A stretch of DNA of 64,000 bases from Hofstenia miamia (GCA_004352715.1 SCFE01000025.1:1549114-1613113), one strand, 5' to 3'. Counted from the stretch's first letter, positions 44,105 to 56,998 are shown. Program-made: numbers and translations. Notes: generated from the sequence alone by a model not told the origin.

Positions 44105-45415
44105 TTTCTAGGTGGCGATTTCAAGTTTTCAATGGAAACATTAATGAATGATTGCTTTAAAACTGTTTTTACTTAACACGTAGAATCATTTATTTGAATT
44201 CTATTAATGAATAAGTTCCAGCATCTTAACCATATCAACTGAGATTGGTCTTGGTGAGTTTCAAGAATATCAACATCGTATTCACAATAATGAGTTGTTT
44301 TGCAAATGATTGATCCAAATACGTAATCTTCGTTTTAGAATATATTTAATGTGTATCTCACTTATATATCTAGTTATTTTTTAATATTTCATTTAGCTCA
44401 GTAAAAATGTGAAAATGAAGGTATCTCATGAATCTAACAACGTCAGCGTGTTTTTAAGGTAAAAAGATTCCACTAGAAATAATTCAATGCAAGGAGGATA
44501 TTGAAACTTCACCACTATTGTGGATAACTGTATCAAATGAAGCTCTTGAGGAACCCTCCTATGATCCAAGTGCTCCTTGTAAAATTGATTCCCAAGCAAG
44601 CTTTCAGAAAAGAAGTTAGGAATTGGTTTATTCGAGAAGCAATAAAATCACGAGAAATTCTGCCTGCCTTCAGAAGCAAACAGGTATTCAACGTGGATTC
44701 AGCATGAACTTATTGCCCTTTGCTTGACTAAGAGGAAAGTGAATTTACTGTAACTTCTTTTTTAAGCTTATCCAGTTTATATAGTTTTCCTATATATAAT
44801 GGCAAGTTATACCAATTTTTTTTCACGCAAAAAGTTCATGCTGATTCCACGTTGAATTTTTGCTTCTGAAAGCAAGCATAGTTTTATTGTTGTTCGAATT
44901 AGCCCACTCCAAAATTCGGAAGCTAATTTCTTGTAGGGCACACAGATCTTAAGAGTAGTGTTAACAATTTTCTCGCGATCTTCATTTAATACCGTTTTCG
45001 GCAAATGTGGTGCAATTTCAATATCTTCATTCGATGGAAATTCTTGTTAATATTGAATCTTTTTGATAACAAAAAACTGCCATAATTTGCAAATTACAAA
45101 CATTGTTTGCTGACTTAAATGAAGCACTTTATAAAGAAACTAAATATATAAGTGAGATGGGGATTAAATACATTCTAGAACGAAGATTACATCTTTGGGT
45201 CAACTATCTTTCCAATACAGTTTTTATTGTGAATACGGTGTTAATATTTTTGAAACACATCAAGATATCTTACTTGGTGCGATTAAAATGTTAAAGCTTA
45301 CTCATGAATAGAATTCAAATTACAAAATTCTACCTGTTAAGTAAAAAAATGTTTAAAGGAATCATTCATTAACGTTTCTATTCAAATCTTGAAATCGCAA
45401 TATAAAGAGATTAGA
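44105..45415. repeat. Long imperfect inverted repeat (about 620-bp arms)
   Basis: The left arm (from about 44110) and the reverse complement of the right arm (from about 45410) can be read side by side almost throughout: GCGATTTCAAG then TTAATGAATGATT, ACTTAACA, TTTGAATTCTATT, CGTATTCACAATAA, GTAATCTTCGTT, CTCACTTATATAT, GAAGATATTGAAA/GAGGATATTGAAA, AGAAGCAAA, TTCAACGTGG, CAGCATGAACTT. The centre lies near 44760-44800. Arms differ by many substitutions and small indels. Each arm encodes a short similar peptide ending near QRGFSMNLL / QRGISMNFL, a motif I associate with hAT-like proteins. Confidence 0.8.
44807..45004 (-). pseudogene. Protein fragment in right arm of inverted repeat
   Basis: 65-residue frame with LNEDREKIVNTTLKICVPYK and LLSEAKIQRGISMNFLREKK. 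The left arm encodes a decayed counterpart on the + strand (about 44600-44715, frame with IQRGFSMNLL). The R-G-(F/I)-S-M-N motif occurs near the C-terminus of some hAT-like transposases. Too short to assign. Confidence 0.35.
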
Positions 45416-47199
45416 AATATTTAAAAATTTGAAATAGTGTAACAAACATTTGTATTTGTTCTTATACATTTCTGGTAAATCATTGCTAGGATGCATGTTA
45501 TGTCATGACGAGACGCTGTTGATTGTTGCAAAATTGTGATTAAATTTCGAAAGCGATGCTTACGTCACTAGTATTTAAAACACTTACTACATTTCTATGC
45601 ACACCGGTGGCAGAGCCTGTTACTAAAGTCATGTGAAGAAAGTCGTTCTTTTAGGGACGTCGTTTCACAAGAACCACTTTTTTGCTTGAGTGGCATCATT
45701 GAGGGGCACGCCTACATCGGCCCCCAAATAACAAAAATATTAGTCTTTAAAAATTTGAAGTAGGGCTCATTATAAGAGTTTCGAGCTAATTTGAAGCACC
45801 AAGTTTGAAATTCGAAGCCTTCTAGATCCTAAAATACTAAAATAACAAATTAATTAAATAAATATAGCAAAAATTGGGTCGTAAAATTAGAAAACATATC
45901 TTAATAAACAATTTTAGACAATACACCAAAACTTTATTGGAAATTTAATACGGAGTTAGAGATGGGGGATTTAGGGAGGGCATAGGGGATGTCTTCTCGC
46001 ACCAGAACCCCAAATGCACAGTGACGCCACTGGGTCAACATATTAACTTTTCATAAATATTAAATATTAGTTCATATTTAACCTCAAGTTGCCTCTGTTC
46101 TTTATACAAGACCAACTGTTTCTTCCAGATTCTCAAGCGATTTTTTCCAATCTACTATGAATTCTAAAATCTTCAGATATGGATACAACTATTGGTGAAT
46201 CTCAGATTCAGAATCTGCTAGAACGTAGAGTTGAAAATTTTTACCAAAATGTATTACTTTGGCTGAAGTGCTTGAAAAGATAATCGACAATCATTCCCAT
46301 TTTATTGAAAATGCAAATTCTGGAAATTAAAGATTGATTTTCATCATTCCTAATGTTCAGGTAATCAGGAGGTAAAAGCCTATCGGAACTTTAACTGCTT
46401 CTCTATATGTGAATAAACCTCCCAACCCCATTGAGGAGGGTTGTTTTCATTATCAGAGCGCAGGTTTTAAATTGAAAATGAAAAGGCGACACTAATCAAC
46501 TGGAGATTTCACAATCCTGCAAGCCTCAATAGATTAGTGAAGGGGCTCAGGTTTAAAGTGAAAATGAAATAAATGATCCTAATTTGTCCTGTGGTGCTTT
46601 CAAATCTTGAATATCTTGATAAGGCCATATAAAATTTTAAAAATTCCTGGTCACTTTAAGGTTAAATGAAATTCAAATACATGAATCAAAATTTTCTTCG
46701 AATTTTCATTCTACAATAAATTTATAACACAGATGCCATTGTTAAGCAAAAAAAATTAGGTTTTTGGTGATACTATTGTCACGAAAAATGACGATTATAT
46801 TTAAAATCAAAATATAAATTATGTCTAAAACATACATTTTAGAAGATTTTTGAAAGTCCTATGCTCAAATAATGGTGTTGTTTTTACAATTAGTCTTCTA
46901 AATATTGCTATCACACGCAAATTTGAAAAAAATTGACTTTTTTTAAAAAATTATTAAAAATTCACACATAAATTATATTGTATGTCCGTGGTGAGCGAAA
47001 TAACTAAAGCTTTTAAGGGATACTAGCCAATATAAGGTCAATGAAGGTAGTTTTTCAACAGCAAATATATTATTGAAGTATTAGTCTAAATGAGCTATTA
47101 AAAATTAATTTCCAAAACTGGTTTTGTCTAGAGGAAAATCAAACTCTCCAGTCTTTTTCAGTGATTTTTTTTCCTGGTATACTGTAGGCAAACATCTGA
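45416..47199. other. Nothing recognised
   Basis: AT-rich with a few GC-richer patches (45600-45730, 45960-46040) that look like old repeat fragments. No frame of note. Confidence 0.4.
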
Positions 47200-49480
47200 T
47201 TGCTGGTTTTTTCTTTCTGCACCATTCTTAGCATGGTGCAATTAATGAGAAAAAAATATGTTGTATATATTTTATATAAATACATAGCTACTTATTCGAA
47301 TACTCTAAAAGTTTGTAAACCCACTAAATCTTGGATAAAAATGGGAGAAAAATCAACAGAAAATGACGAAAAACTTCGACAGTATTTAAAAATCAAAAAC
47401 TGGAATTCCATATATTCATCATTAACACCTAATGAAATGCTATCACATTTTACAAAAACTTCACTTTTCTATTTGGATATAAGCTGTCCAGAAAAATATA
47501 TTCTTTCATCCGAATATTCCAAAAAACTGAAACAAATGTTTCAAAGCCATGAATTGATTCTAAATGATAATCGAAATAAATCAACAGAAAAGGGAAAAAA
47601 TATTTAAATTCACAAATATTGGAAAACCATAACGCTTATAAAGCTGCACGAAATTTATTTTTAATATTGCTGGAAAACAAGTAATAATTATTCCCGTTTT
47701 CAGTATCAAAGTCTTTCTTCAATTTGATAACAATTTACTAAATAGAAAAAACATGAGAACCGAAAAAATAGAAAGAATATACTATAAAGATAAATCCATT
47801 ACAAATAAGAAGGAAATCTGCAATGCTTTCAATGAAGTTTTCCTAAATTTAGGAAACTACAACGGTATGAATGTACCTTTTTTGCCTTAATAAACTCTCT
47901 TTCTCTTTTCGTTTTGCGAAATCAGAAAGTCGATGCAATATTTATAAAATAAATCCAGTGGACCCTCTCTAATGCCAACGTGGTTCCTAAAACTTTCATT
48001 TTACTTAATAGCTGAACCAATTGCTACATTTTAAATACATGTATAAGATAGTCCTTCTTTCCAGATGAATTAAAATTGGCAAATATAACACCATTATTTA
48101 AAAGAAATGATCCCGAAGATTGCGAAAATTATAGACCCATTTTTTGAACGAATTCTTTTTAATCAAATTAATGAGCATCTTTGTAAAAATGATCTCTACT
48201 CCAAAACACAATATGGTTTTCGTAAAGGTATTTCTACGAGCGACTCTTTAATACAAGCTACAGAAAAATGGCGAACAACAATAAATGATAATAAATACTC
48301 AGCAATTGATTGCTTAGACCTCTCGAAAGTATTCGATTCCATAGATCATAGTATCTTACTGCAAAAAGTTAAATTTCAAGGTTTTTCTAATGACAGCATA
48401 AGTCTCATCTCCAGTTACTTATACAATCGGATGCAAAGAGTTAAAATGAATGAATCTTTTTCAAATTTGGCATGTACTAAAAATGGGGTTCCACAGGGTA
48501 CAATTTTGGGTCCCTTATTATTTAATATTTACATAAATGATTTTTCCGAGCAAGTAACATGTGACGTCATACAATATGCAGATGACACAATATTTTTTAA
48601 TTCTAATAAATTTCCCGAAAAAGCGGCTCAAACTCTCGAAGCAAACGGTGCTTCTCTTGCTAAATATTTTGCTTCTATAAAACTAAGAGTAAATCCACTA
48701 AAAACTAATTCTGTATTGCTAAATCAAAAACTAAATCTATTGATACTTCAAAATACAAACTTAATTTCAACAGCATTCAAACAAAGCAGGTTGAGTCTTT
48801 TAAATACCTCGGAAATATTTTTGATTAAAATCTAAATTTTGAAGAGCAAGTAAATCATGTTATTAGGAAAATGGCCAGATCTATTAAAGCAATGACCTTA
48901 ATTTCTGAAAAAACTTCCAACTAAAGCAAAAATTCAATTAATATGTACTCTAATATTAAGTCATTTTAGCAATGTCAACATTCTCTACCAAAAATTTTTC
49001 AGGAAATTCCAATGGCAACTAAATTGGGCTATCAAAGTAGCAGTTACATCTATATAAATGTCTTAAGGACGTTCTTCAAAATAATTAATAATACTTTCCC
49101 ATACAACAAAAATGACTTTCCTTCTGCAAAATTAGTCAATATACAAAATAAAAGAACACACAGAATGAAACCTATTAGGTATAAAAAGCGAATAATGAAA
49201 AATCCATTTCTAAACACAGCAATAAATATATGGAATGAATTACCAAAATATATTAAACAAATAATTAGATTAAAAAATTGATATTAAAAAAATATTTTTT
49301 CACGTATAATTTAAATATACTGAAATGGCGAGGTTATAAATTTTGTCATCAGTATTTCTATTTATTATTAAAACAATTTTTGAATATAGATTTTTCTTCT
49401 TCTTCATTGTATACAAAAATAAATATATTTTATTGTTGTCTATTTGTCTGCATATCGCATTATTATTATATGCAGGGTTC
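47200..49480 (+). pseudogene. CR1-like LINE, linker + RT + 3' end
   Basis: 5'-truncated. 47326-47604 encodes the endonuclease-RT linker. The RT frame (48107-48835) is the best preserved in the window: ENYRPIF (about 48127), KTQYGFRKGISTSDSLIQA, CLDLSKVFDSIDHSILL (first catalytic Asp region), NGVPQGTILGPLLFNIYIND, QYADDTIFF (YADD catalytic pair intact), LRVNPLKTNSVL. The C-terminal part is at 49012-49281 (INIWNELPKYIK). Several frameshifts and stops, for example at 48834. The 3' tail (TTTGTCATCAGTATTT, then GAATATAGATTTTTCTTCTT) recurs at about 5250-5310, so this and the LINE at 2466-6640 belong to one family. Confidence 0.8.
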
Positions 49481-50531
49481 TTTATTTTCTGTTAACAATA
49501 TAGAAGCTGTTAACAGCAAAAAGCAACCCTTTTGCTGTTAACAACTTCAATATTTTTTGCTTAATCCTTGTATATAGAAGGAATAACATTGTATTGTTTT
49601 GTGGACAGGCCTCGGCCTGCCGTGCAGATGGGAGGGCGGGCAGCGGGCACTACTGTGACCGGACAGGCCAGCATCGGTCGCTCAAATAACCGGGCATATG
49701 TTATGCCGGCTCATATACATTCTGGTATAATCATAAGATAATATGCTGTAATGACATAAGCTTTTTCTGCTTTTAAAAAATGGTGAAATATTTTATATCA
49801 GTAGGAATGATATGTTCATGCAAGTCTTCATTTTAAATATATATATATATATATATATATAACTCTCTATATACGGTTAGTACAAAATCTGAAATAATTC
49901 TAAAATGCGATTTTTTCTGAAAAAATCAGTCTGAAAAAAATTATTAGTATTTTTAATGTTATTGTAATGTATGAAAAAACATTTTATGAAAAAATTTTCA
50001 AAAACTTAGTTTCAAACTCGTTTGTAAGAAGAAACCCAATTTTAAAATGATCATGTTGTAGCCAAGTGTAGTTATAATAACACTTTATATGGCGACAAAC
50101 ATCTGCGATCACAAATTTTTTATCTTACCGCTAAGANCACTATACAAATCATCTAACGCTATAATATCCGGAGCTTTGTAAATATTTTGAGAATTGTACC
50201 AAATGAACAGATGATCATCCATTCTAGAAGTGGAAAAAAATTTGAAATGACTGACGACAATGAATGAATATTCATGAGTCTCAATTATAAAACATAATTA
50301 ATATGTTGAAATACCCTCTATCAATTACGTACTTGGGGATACAATTATCCTTATCCCTGATTTCAATACTGGTCCGAGCATCGTAACGATGCGCAGTTGA
50401 AGGGATTGAAAGAGTATGAACAACACCGATAATATGTCAATATGCTTAAATTGTATTTGCTGTTTTAAACAGCACTTGTTTGCTGTTTGCTATAACAGCT
50501 TGCAGCTGTTAACAGCGCTGTTGGGAGCCTT
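49471..50531. mobile_element. Candidate non-autonomous element with GCTGTTAACAGC repeats
   Basis: Left part starts CAGGGTTCTTTATTTTCTGT; right part, reverse-complemented, starts CAAGGCTCCCAACAGC. Both ends carry several copies of the palindrome GCTGTTAACAGC or variants (49506-49547, 50460-50522), as expected for subterminal binding sites. TIR match is poor and I found no target duplication. The interior holds a GC-rich patch (49605-49730), a (TA)n run (49837-49861) and a single N at 50137. Confidence 0.45.
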
Positions 50532-51317
50532 GATCAAGGGCACCTCAACCGCCCCGGCCTTGGTCGGCCTTAAATTTTGATTCCAATGGGCAAGTTTCAC
50601 GTGCATCAAGAGATTTCAGATAACATTGATCTGCATAAGGTGTTGAATAGTTTTATTGAGCATTTGGAGCACCGGTGTAGTGTTTTTAAGAAATTAGCTA
50701 AATTGAAGAGGTTTCATGATACTTTATTATGTTTTTATGGGTGCATTTAATTTGTGTTGGGTGCAATTGAGACTGAGATGATAGGATGACGTGCCAATAC
50801 TTGCTGAATCCAAATGATTCAAGAATCGGAGAGCAATAGGTAATAAGTAGAGCAAATGCCTTCCTCAATTTTATTCTGCCTGCACCCACTGTAGTTACGA
50901 CATAGCTGAATGTAGCGTTGCTTAACCAATTTAATTCCGCTCCCCCAATAAGAAATCCAGTTTGGTCAGTGTAAAAAGAATTGCGTAGAGGCGCTGCTGG
51001 CCTTGATTATATGAATATCTTACAAAATGTATTTACTTCGAAATCCTATTTAAAATCACTAAAAAAATCATTATATAATTTAATGAAATATGCATTTTTG
51101 GCGCATGTGTAAATTTTTATTTGAACAGTGACCATGACTATCTTACTTAATTGAGAAGGTAGTAAAAAAATTCTACATCAAAATTTTGAAGATTGAATAT
51201 GAAACTTCTAGTCTTTAAGCGGATGCTTATTGATAATATTAATAAATTTCCCGCAAAATAACTACTACATAAATTCATTTGCCTTATTATATACAAGGAA
51301 ATACGAAGACCATATAA
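50532..51317. other. Upstream of the SMP-C2 gene, nothing recognised
   Basis: AT-rich. A 63-codon frame on the - strand (50698-50889) is not recognised. No promoter element identified. Confidence 0.45.
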
Positions 51318-52604
51318 ATGAATGCAACAAGATTGTTTGAACAGCTGATTTTTAAGCTGTGGCCTTTTGTAATTGAATACCTCAGTATTATTGGAAGCAA
51401 GAACCTACCTACGTATTTGTCAAATCTTTCCTTAGAACTGTCCCACCCTGGAATTTCCAAAATTGAAATATTGCCTTCAGAAATGGATGCAATAAATCTT
51501 CGAGTTGTAGCTCACTGTCAACAGAGAAGTAACATCAGATTTATGGTTACGCCTTTAAACATGCTACCAATCAATTTTGGGTTGGTTGGCTTAGAAATTA
51601 GCGAATACCAATTTGATCTGCTAATTAAGGTTTATCCCTTACTTCAAGAATCTCCTTTTGTTGGTGCAATAAGCCTAACATTTGCGAATCAGCCTAACAT
51701 ATTGTATGATTTTTCAGGTTTAGCAAAGGTCATGACGGTATTTGGCCCTTTATCCGACATGTTCGAAGAATATTTGAAGGGAACATTTAATAAGTACATT
51801 GTGGCACCAAATCATTTACATAATTTTTTTTTATCAGTTTCAGAATTCCACAGGAACAGAGTATTATTTCCTCTTCCGATTGGAGTTCTTGAGATTGTTT
51901 CCTTACAAGCAGGTGGACCAGAAGATGAACGTTTGACAGGACAACAAGATCTTTACGCGAACATTGTAGTTGGCTCTCAGATAATCGAAACTGATTCTAT
52001 TGATGATATTAATGATCCAGCATTTAGCTTATCCAGTAGATTTCTCATCTCATCCAAAATTCAGAACATTAAAATTAAGATTTGGAAATATGATCCAACC
52101 ATCAATGATGAACACATTGGAGAAGTTTCCATCCCAATTAAAAATTTTGAAAATAACATGATCTTTGAGTGGGAATTTTCTCAAGTGTACGTGTTTAGAG
52201 TTGTCGGAGTGCTGACATTATTTAATAAGAAATCAGTGCTTCAAAAAGTTTATAGACACTCAAAGTCACTTTATCTCAAGCTTTGGTTCAGATTGAACTC
52301 CCCTATTGGTGAAACTTTTACGAACACAACAATTAAGATTCTACTACATTCTGACTCTAACGCTTATTCAAGTGACGTTTTAGATTTATCACAAAAAAGA
52401 TTATTAGCATTGGGAATAGACGCATTTTCAAAACTGGATGAAACCCTTACATTTCAGCTCCAAGTAAATAATGGAGATGATGTTGAAACTTTGCACACAT
52501 CCATGAGGTGCAAGGAAGTATTGAAAAAGGAAATGCTATTAATATTCAATATTAAATGGATATTTAAGACACAAACATTTTATCACTTTCTTTCAAATTT
52601 CTAA
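51318..52604 (+). CDS. SMP-C2 domain protein, extended-synaptotagmin-like, intronless
   Basis: 428 codons, uninterrupted. Residues about 5-180 match an SMP lipid-transfer domain of the E-Syt/tricalbin type: KLWPFVIEYL near the start, PSEMDAINLRVVAHCQQ, LLQESPFVGAISLTFANQPN, YDFSGLAKVM, FNKYIVAPNHL. The boundary motif FPLPIGVLEIVSLQAGG leads into a C2 domain (about 188-295: DLYANIVVGSQI, KIKIWKYDPTINDEHIGEVS). The Ca-binding loops lack most of the usual aspartates (QQDLYA instead of K-S-D-P-Y). The last 130 residues are not recognised. E-Syts tether ER to plasma membrane and move glycerolipids, but here the N-terminal hairpin membrane anchor is missing: a stop codon directly precedes the ATG. 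AATAAA follows at 52642-52647. Possibly a soluble paralogue or a retrocopy; no poly(A) tract seen. Confidence 0.8.
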   Translation: MNATRLFEQLIFKLWPFVIEYLSIIGSKNLPTYLSNLSLELSHPGISKIEILPSEMDAINLRVVAHCQQRSNIRFMVTPLNMLPINFGLVGLEISEYQFDLLIKVYPLLQESPFVGAISLTFANQPNILYDFSGLAKVMTVFGPLSDMFEEYLKGTFNKYIVAPNHLHNFFLSVSEFHRNRVLFPLPIGVLEIVSLQAGGPEDERLTGQQDLYANIVVGSQIIETDSIDDINDPAFSLSSRFLISSKIQNIKIKIWKYDPTINDEHIGEVSIPIKNFENNMIFEWEFSQVYVFRVVGVLTLFNKKSVLQKVYRHSKSLYLKLWFRLNSPIGETFTNTTIKILLHSDSNAYSSDVLDLSQKRLLALGIDAFSKLDETLTFQLQVNNGDDVETLHTSMRCKEVLKKEMLLIFNIKWIFKTQTFYHFLSNF

Positions 52605-52641
52605 CGTTTATGTAATTGTTTGTTTAATCTGAAATATTATG

Positions 52642-52647
52642 AATAAA
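52642..52647 (+). terminator. Polyadenylation signal of SMP-C2 gene
   Basis: AATAAA about 38 bases after the stop codon, within GAATAAATAACG. Confidence 0.5.
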
Positions 52648-52659
52648 TAACGTCTATGT

Positions 52660-55080
52660 GTTATCCAATATGTCTAGTACGCAATAGATACACTGCTAAT
52701 AGCCTATGGTAAGGTTGAATCGAAACATGTTGCAATTAACTTTAGGTTTATAGAATCAATACATTTTTTAAAATAATTAGTTGTAAATTGATGCTTGAGT
52801 GAATTAGGTTACCATTACCATCCATGTTATTCAAATTTACTCAAGCCAAGTTTATTTAATGCCAATAAATTACTAGAGGGAGAAATATAATACTTTTTTG
52901 TAATTCTACTATTTTAGTTAAATTTGTAAAGATGAAAATTCTGAAACAAAAACTTACTCAATCTGTTGTCTCAAATCATTTAAATTTTAAGATGACAGAT
53001 TCAATTATTCAAAATATTCTATAACAATAGAAATGAAGGAAATAGTACTCAAATCATTAATGAATTCATTGACTAAAATGTATCTCTAGATACATTTTGT
53101 TTAGGAAACCTACAAGATGATGATAGAAATTTCCCATGTGGACTCAAAAACATCATCAACGCGATCTCTGTTTCATAACAATGCCAATCCCAGAACTCAT
53201 ATTTGATTTGCCAAGAATAATTAGTTCTCTCAGTCTCTTGAGCATTATCACATAAATATCTCATAAATTTCTCAGTTTTTTGGACTTGAAACTTTATCTT
53301 TTAAGATGGATGTTTTGCATGTACAAATCCTGTCATAACTTTACAAGGCCCATTTTTTTACGTTGTTATCTGATCAAGAATTTTAAGTTAATGAAAGTTT
53401 TCACTAAGCCTGATTTAGTGTTGTTGATCTTGTAGCGGTGAAAGAACTTTGGATCAATAGTGAACATGATGAGTGTCATCTAAAAATCAGAAACTCTAAG
53501 TTTTATATAGATGTAGATGAATAGTGTAGAATCGTGACAACCTTCCAACTAGTAAACTTAAATGTAATTTAGGAGCTACTTTAACTATTTCCTATTCTTA
53601 CCTAGTAAGGTAGGTGACAGATTCCAAATTCCATCTCTATTCTTTTGTTCTTACTTGTAGTTACTTAATGATTAGACTAATATCTAGGCAACAACTATAT
53701 TTGACGCTCGGAGTAACAACAGTAATTTAGGTTCAAGACAGGAGATGGTTGGTACAAAGTACAGGGTTACACACCCGACCTGAGGCAAAGCACAAAGAGG
53801 AATTGAAGAACTACGATGTAACTATTAATTCCAACGAACACTTTAGCATCGAAAGAAACACCAATCGCCGCAACAAGGACTCAGTGCATGAAATGTTGTG
53901 TGATAATGCAATAGTGACACTGTGTGGATAACCTACTAATTTAATGCATTGATTGTTCTTGTTATTAATGATGTTGTAATATAAAGGAGACTCGCAACCC
54001 GAATGCATTAGCTTGTTATTATGCCTTACATGTAATAACCCTACAGATAAATATCTATATGCTAATAACCTATCGTACATGTGAACAATCAATGCGGTCA
54101 GCATAAAACTAGGAATTAGGTCCGTAGGTCAGCTATGAATTAAATACAATGTAATAACATCAGTAAACTTCCAATACAAACAAACTGTAAATTCTCCTAT
54201 GAGGGCTAATGTAAACTTGATAATATAATAAAACGAACAATGAATGATATGAAAACTAATAACAAAGAAAACCCCTTAGACCAACAGCTACCAGCCGCAC
54301 AGCCGTGGGAACAACGCTAGCAAATCATTATTGTTAATGTGCAAAATACACAGCCTTTGGAATGGCGATAACAATTCATTGCTAAGTGCTAAGCCATTAC
54401 TAATTATCTCCCGTTAAACGAACTCCCGTTAAACGAAGTCCTGGACCACTGCCTCGAATACCCTAGTGTTCGAACGTTTTAGCTTTCCATTTAATTAATA
54501 AATAAACCTGACAAAAAGAAAACGAAGTAAATCCGATAAATTTCAGCCATCATCACAATAATAAATTGCACCATTTTTATACATGAAACTATTAAACAAT
54601 CAAACACTCGGCTAGTACCTGTTAATTCTAAGTTGTTGACAATTTTCTGAATTCTGATATTCTTTGTCTGCCGATTTACGCATGTTAGCATCAATTAGCA
54701 TTTGCGACTTCGGTCATTTACCATTTGCAAAATGTACTGCCAAATTAAATAATATTAACATACTGCTTTCTAATTTTACAAAAGATTTAACTAATAACAA
54801 TCATGTGTGTACAATAAATAATTAACAATAATTATTTCTAAAGTTAATCTTAATTCTTTCTTTTCTTTCTCCCAACTTTACCATATGATGGTAAATCTTT
54901 TGATTCTTCTCGGTGAATAACTGTTCTTTGTATATATTTCCTAAATTTTCTTTATACTAACTGGCAGAACTCGTTGCTTACAGTTTTTGTAGGACTTCCG
55001 CTGAAGACATTACCCATGACTTAAATTTTGCTTATAACTTGACCTCTTTTTCTCTTTTGGCCATTTTACTTCTCCTAATA
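52660..55080. other. Nothing firmly recognised
   Basis: AT-rich. Around 53740-54110 a 60-codon frame (PEAKHKEELKNYDVTIN) followed by sequence starting TGTTGTAATATAAAGGAG could be the end of an LTR element, but no LTR pair, polypurine tract or domain was found. Confidence 0.35.
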
Positions 55081-55670
55081 ACTTGATAAAGCATGTGTTT
55101 TTCGTGATTTTAACTTCAAAGATGTTGATTGGGATTCTCACAACTCCCCACATGGATTTGATGATACAATCATTAATAATATATTTTTGATAATCACTCG
55201 GTAGATTTTCCCACTCATTCCACTAGAAATATTTTGATCTAATTGTATTAATTCTAATCTTATTATTCGTGCTGTCGTTTCCCCATCACATTCCTTTTCT
55301 GATCTTGCTCTTTTATGGTTTTCATTCCTAAGATTGAAGTGCATACACTTTTCATATAGATTACTTCATGAATAAGATATTGTTCTCATTTCTGGGCCGT
55401 CGGTCTTATCCCTCTATTTTTCACATGATTATGTAGAATAATCAATGATTTATTCTTACTCTTCTTGATCGAAAGATTTACTCTCACAAACAAAAAAATT
55501 GTGTGACATAATGTCATATTTTTCCATATATGCTGTTCATCTATTTAATACTATTTCCTACAAAAAACGTAAATATCAACTTTTTATTTTTTGTAGGCAA
55601 CTACTTTACTCTCCCAAATGAACTAGAGACTTGCTTCAATGCCTAGAACTTGCTGATGCCTCGTGCCTAA
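55080..55670 (+). pseudogene. Decayed LINE endonuclease region
   Basis: From about 55105 one frame reads FRDFNFKDVDWDSHNSPHMD and a neighbouring frame continues GFDDTIINNIF, the G-D-F-N-x-x-(D/I)-x-W and downstream D-x-x-x-N pattern of APE-type endonucleases in CR1/L2 LINEs. The following part (55430-55660) resembles 590-840 of this window. No intact frame. Confidence 0.45.
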
Positions 55671-56734
55671 GGCCTTAGTATTATTAGACTAGTTGACAAA
55701 TAAGTAGTTCCCAAACCTATGTATTTGAATTATGTAGCCACTTCTAATGATCTTGCCATTGCCAATAGGTTCAATCAATAATGTTTGTGTTTGAATCTAT
55801 TCTTTCTGTTGTGCTCTCCCATCTTTTAGAAAAAGACAATGGAAAAATCTGCAAAGTGTTTATAAAGTAGCTAGGTATTTCATTGGTAATAACTAACCAA
55901 CAAGAAGAATGATCGTAGCATACATTTATCAATTCAAAACAAAAGAACAAGGATTTACTTTGCGTTATTGGTTTAGTTGTGACCATTATGGAGAAAATTT
56001 GGAGATACAGGCGGTGCTATTATTTTATGAGAATATTGTAACAAAAATATAATTGTTAGTGGTTTTCATAAGATAAAAACCATTTTTTCAAAAAATTGCT
56101 GTTTCCCATTTGAAGAAAAGGCGCCTTCAAAAACTAGTTTTGATATCTAAAACTACATTTCCCAAAGTTTTTGTAAAAACCTAATAAATCACTACACTTT
56201 TTGCAAAACGTCATTAGATTTTGGACAACTTGCAAATAATTAGTTTTTTATAACAATTTTAGAAAAAAAAATTGATCGCGCACGAAAGACATTAACATAA
56301 ACATGAATATGAATTGTCTTCGAAATGTTGTTACAAATTTCTAATTTCTTAATAGCAGCAAAGAAAATTATATTCTTGGTTACGGGTAAAATTTTTCGGG
56401 TACAGGTGGGTAGGGGTAACAAAGAAATTTCCATTGGGTGCGTGCGGCATTAAGAAAGGTCTACCCGCACATCACTTTGCGCTTTTCTTTCACAAACACA
56501 GCCATTGTCTATATGAGAGCCATTACTTGTCACTGCCTGGCTGGCGTGTGATTTTATTAATATTTTGTTGAATAAAAACTCCAGTTTTAGATATTGACGA
56601 AGTTTTAAACTCCCCTGCATCCAAAACATCTCAGAGATGGAATCGCATCCAACATTTTAGGAATCCGATCCGAATTTTTAAAAGAATTTCAGTTTTCGAT
56701 CCGAAACAAATCCGAATGTAAATATAAGTATTCT
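55671..56734. other. Nothing recognised
   Basis: AT-rich. A G/C-richer patch at 56385-56470 (CGGGTACAGGTGGGTAGGGG) resembles the GGGT-rich patch at 10190-10270, perhaps ends of old DNA transposons. Confidence 0.4.
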
Positions 56735-56998
56735 AGCAATAAATAAACATGGACTTAATATAAATTAATAAATAAATAAAAATGTTTTTTTCAGATGCGA
56801 ATAGAACATTTTAACTGTTTCAACAATTTCTTGAGATCAAAAATGGGCATATACGATATACCGCCGCGGAGGACAGGGTCGGGTTTGAACTGAGGTATTG
56901 TGAAATGGGACGAATTACACAATTAACTTAAATGTTTTAGGTACATGAACTCATGTCTCATCGAATCGTATGCAGTCATAGCCATCACTGAGGCTGAC

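Noticed and set aside
45602-46033. Possible MITE between GGTGGCAGAGCC and GACGCCACTG
   Set aside because: Inverted match is only about six bases and no target duplication could be found.
53740-54480. Possible LTR-retrotransposon end
   Set aside because: No polypurine tract, LTR partner or domain; kept only as a remark in the region entry.
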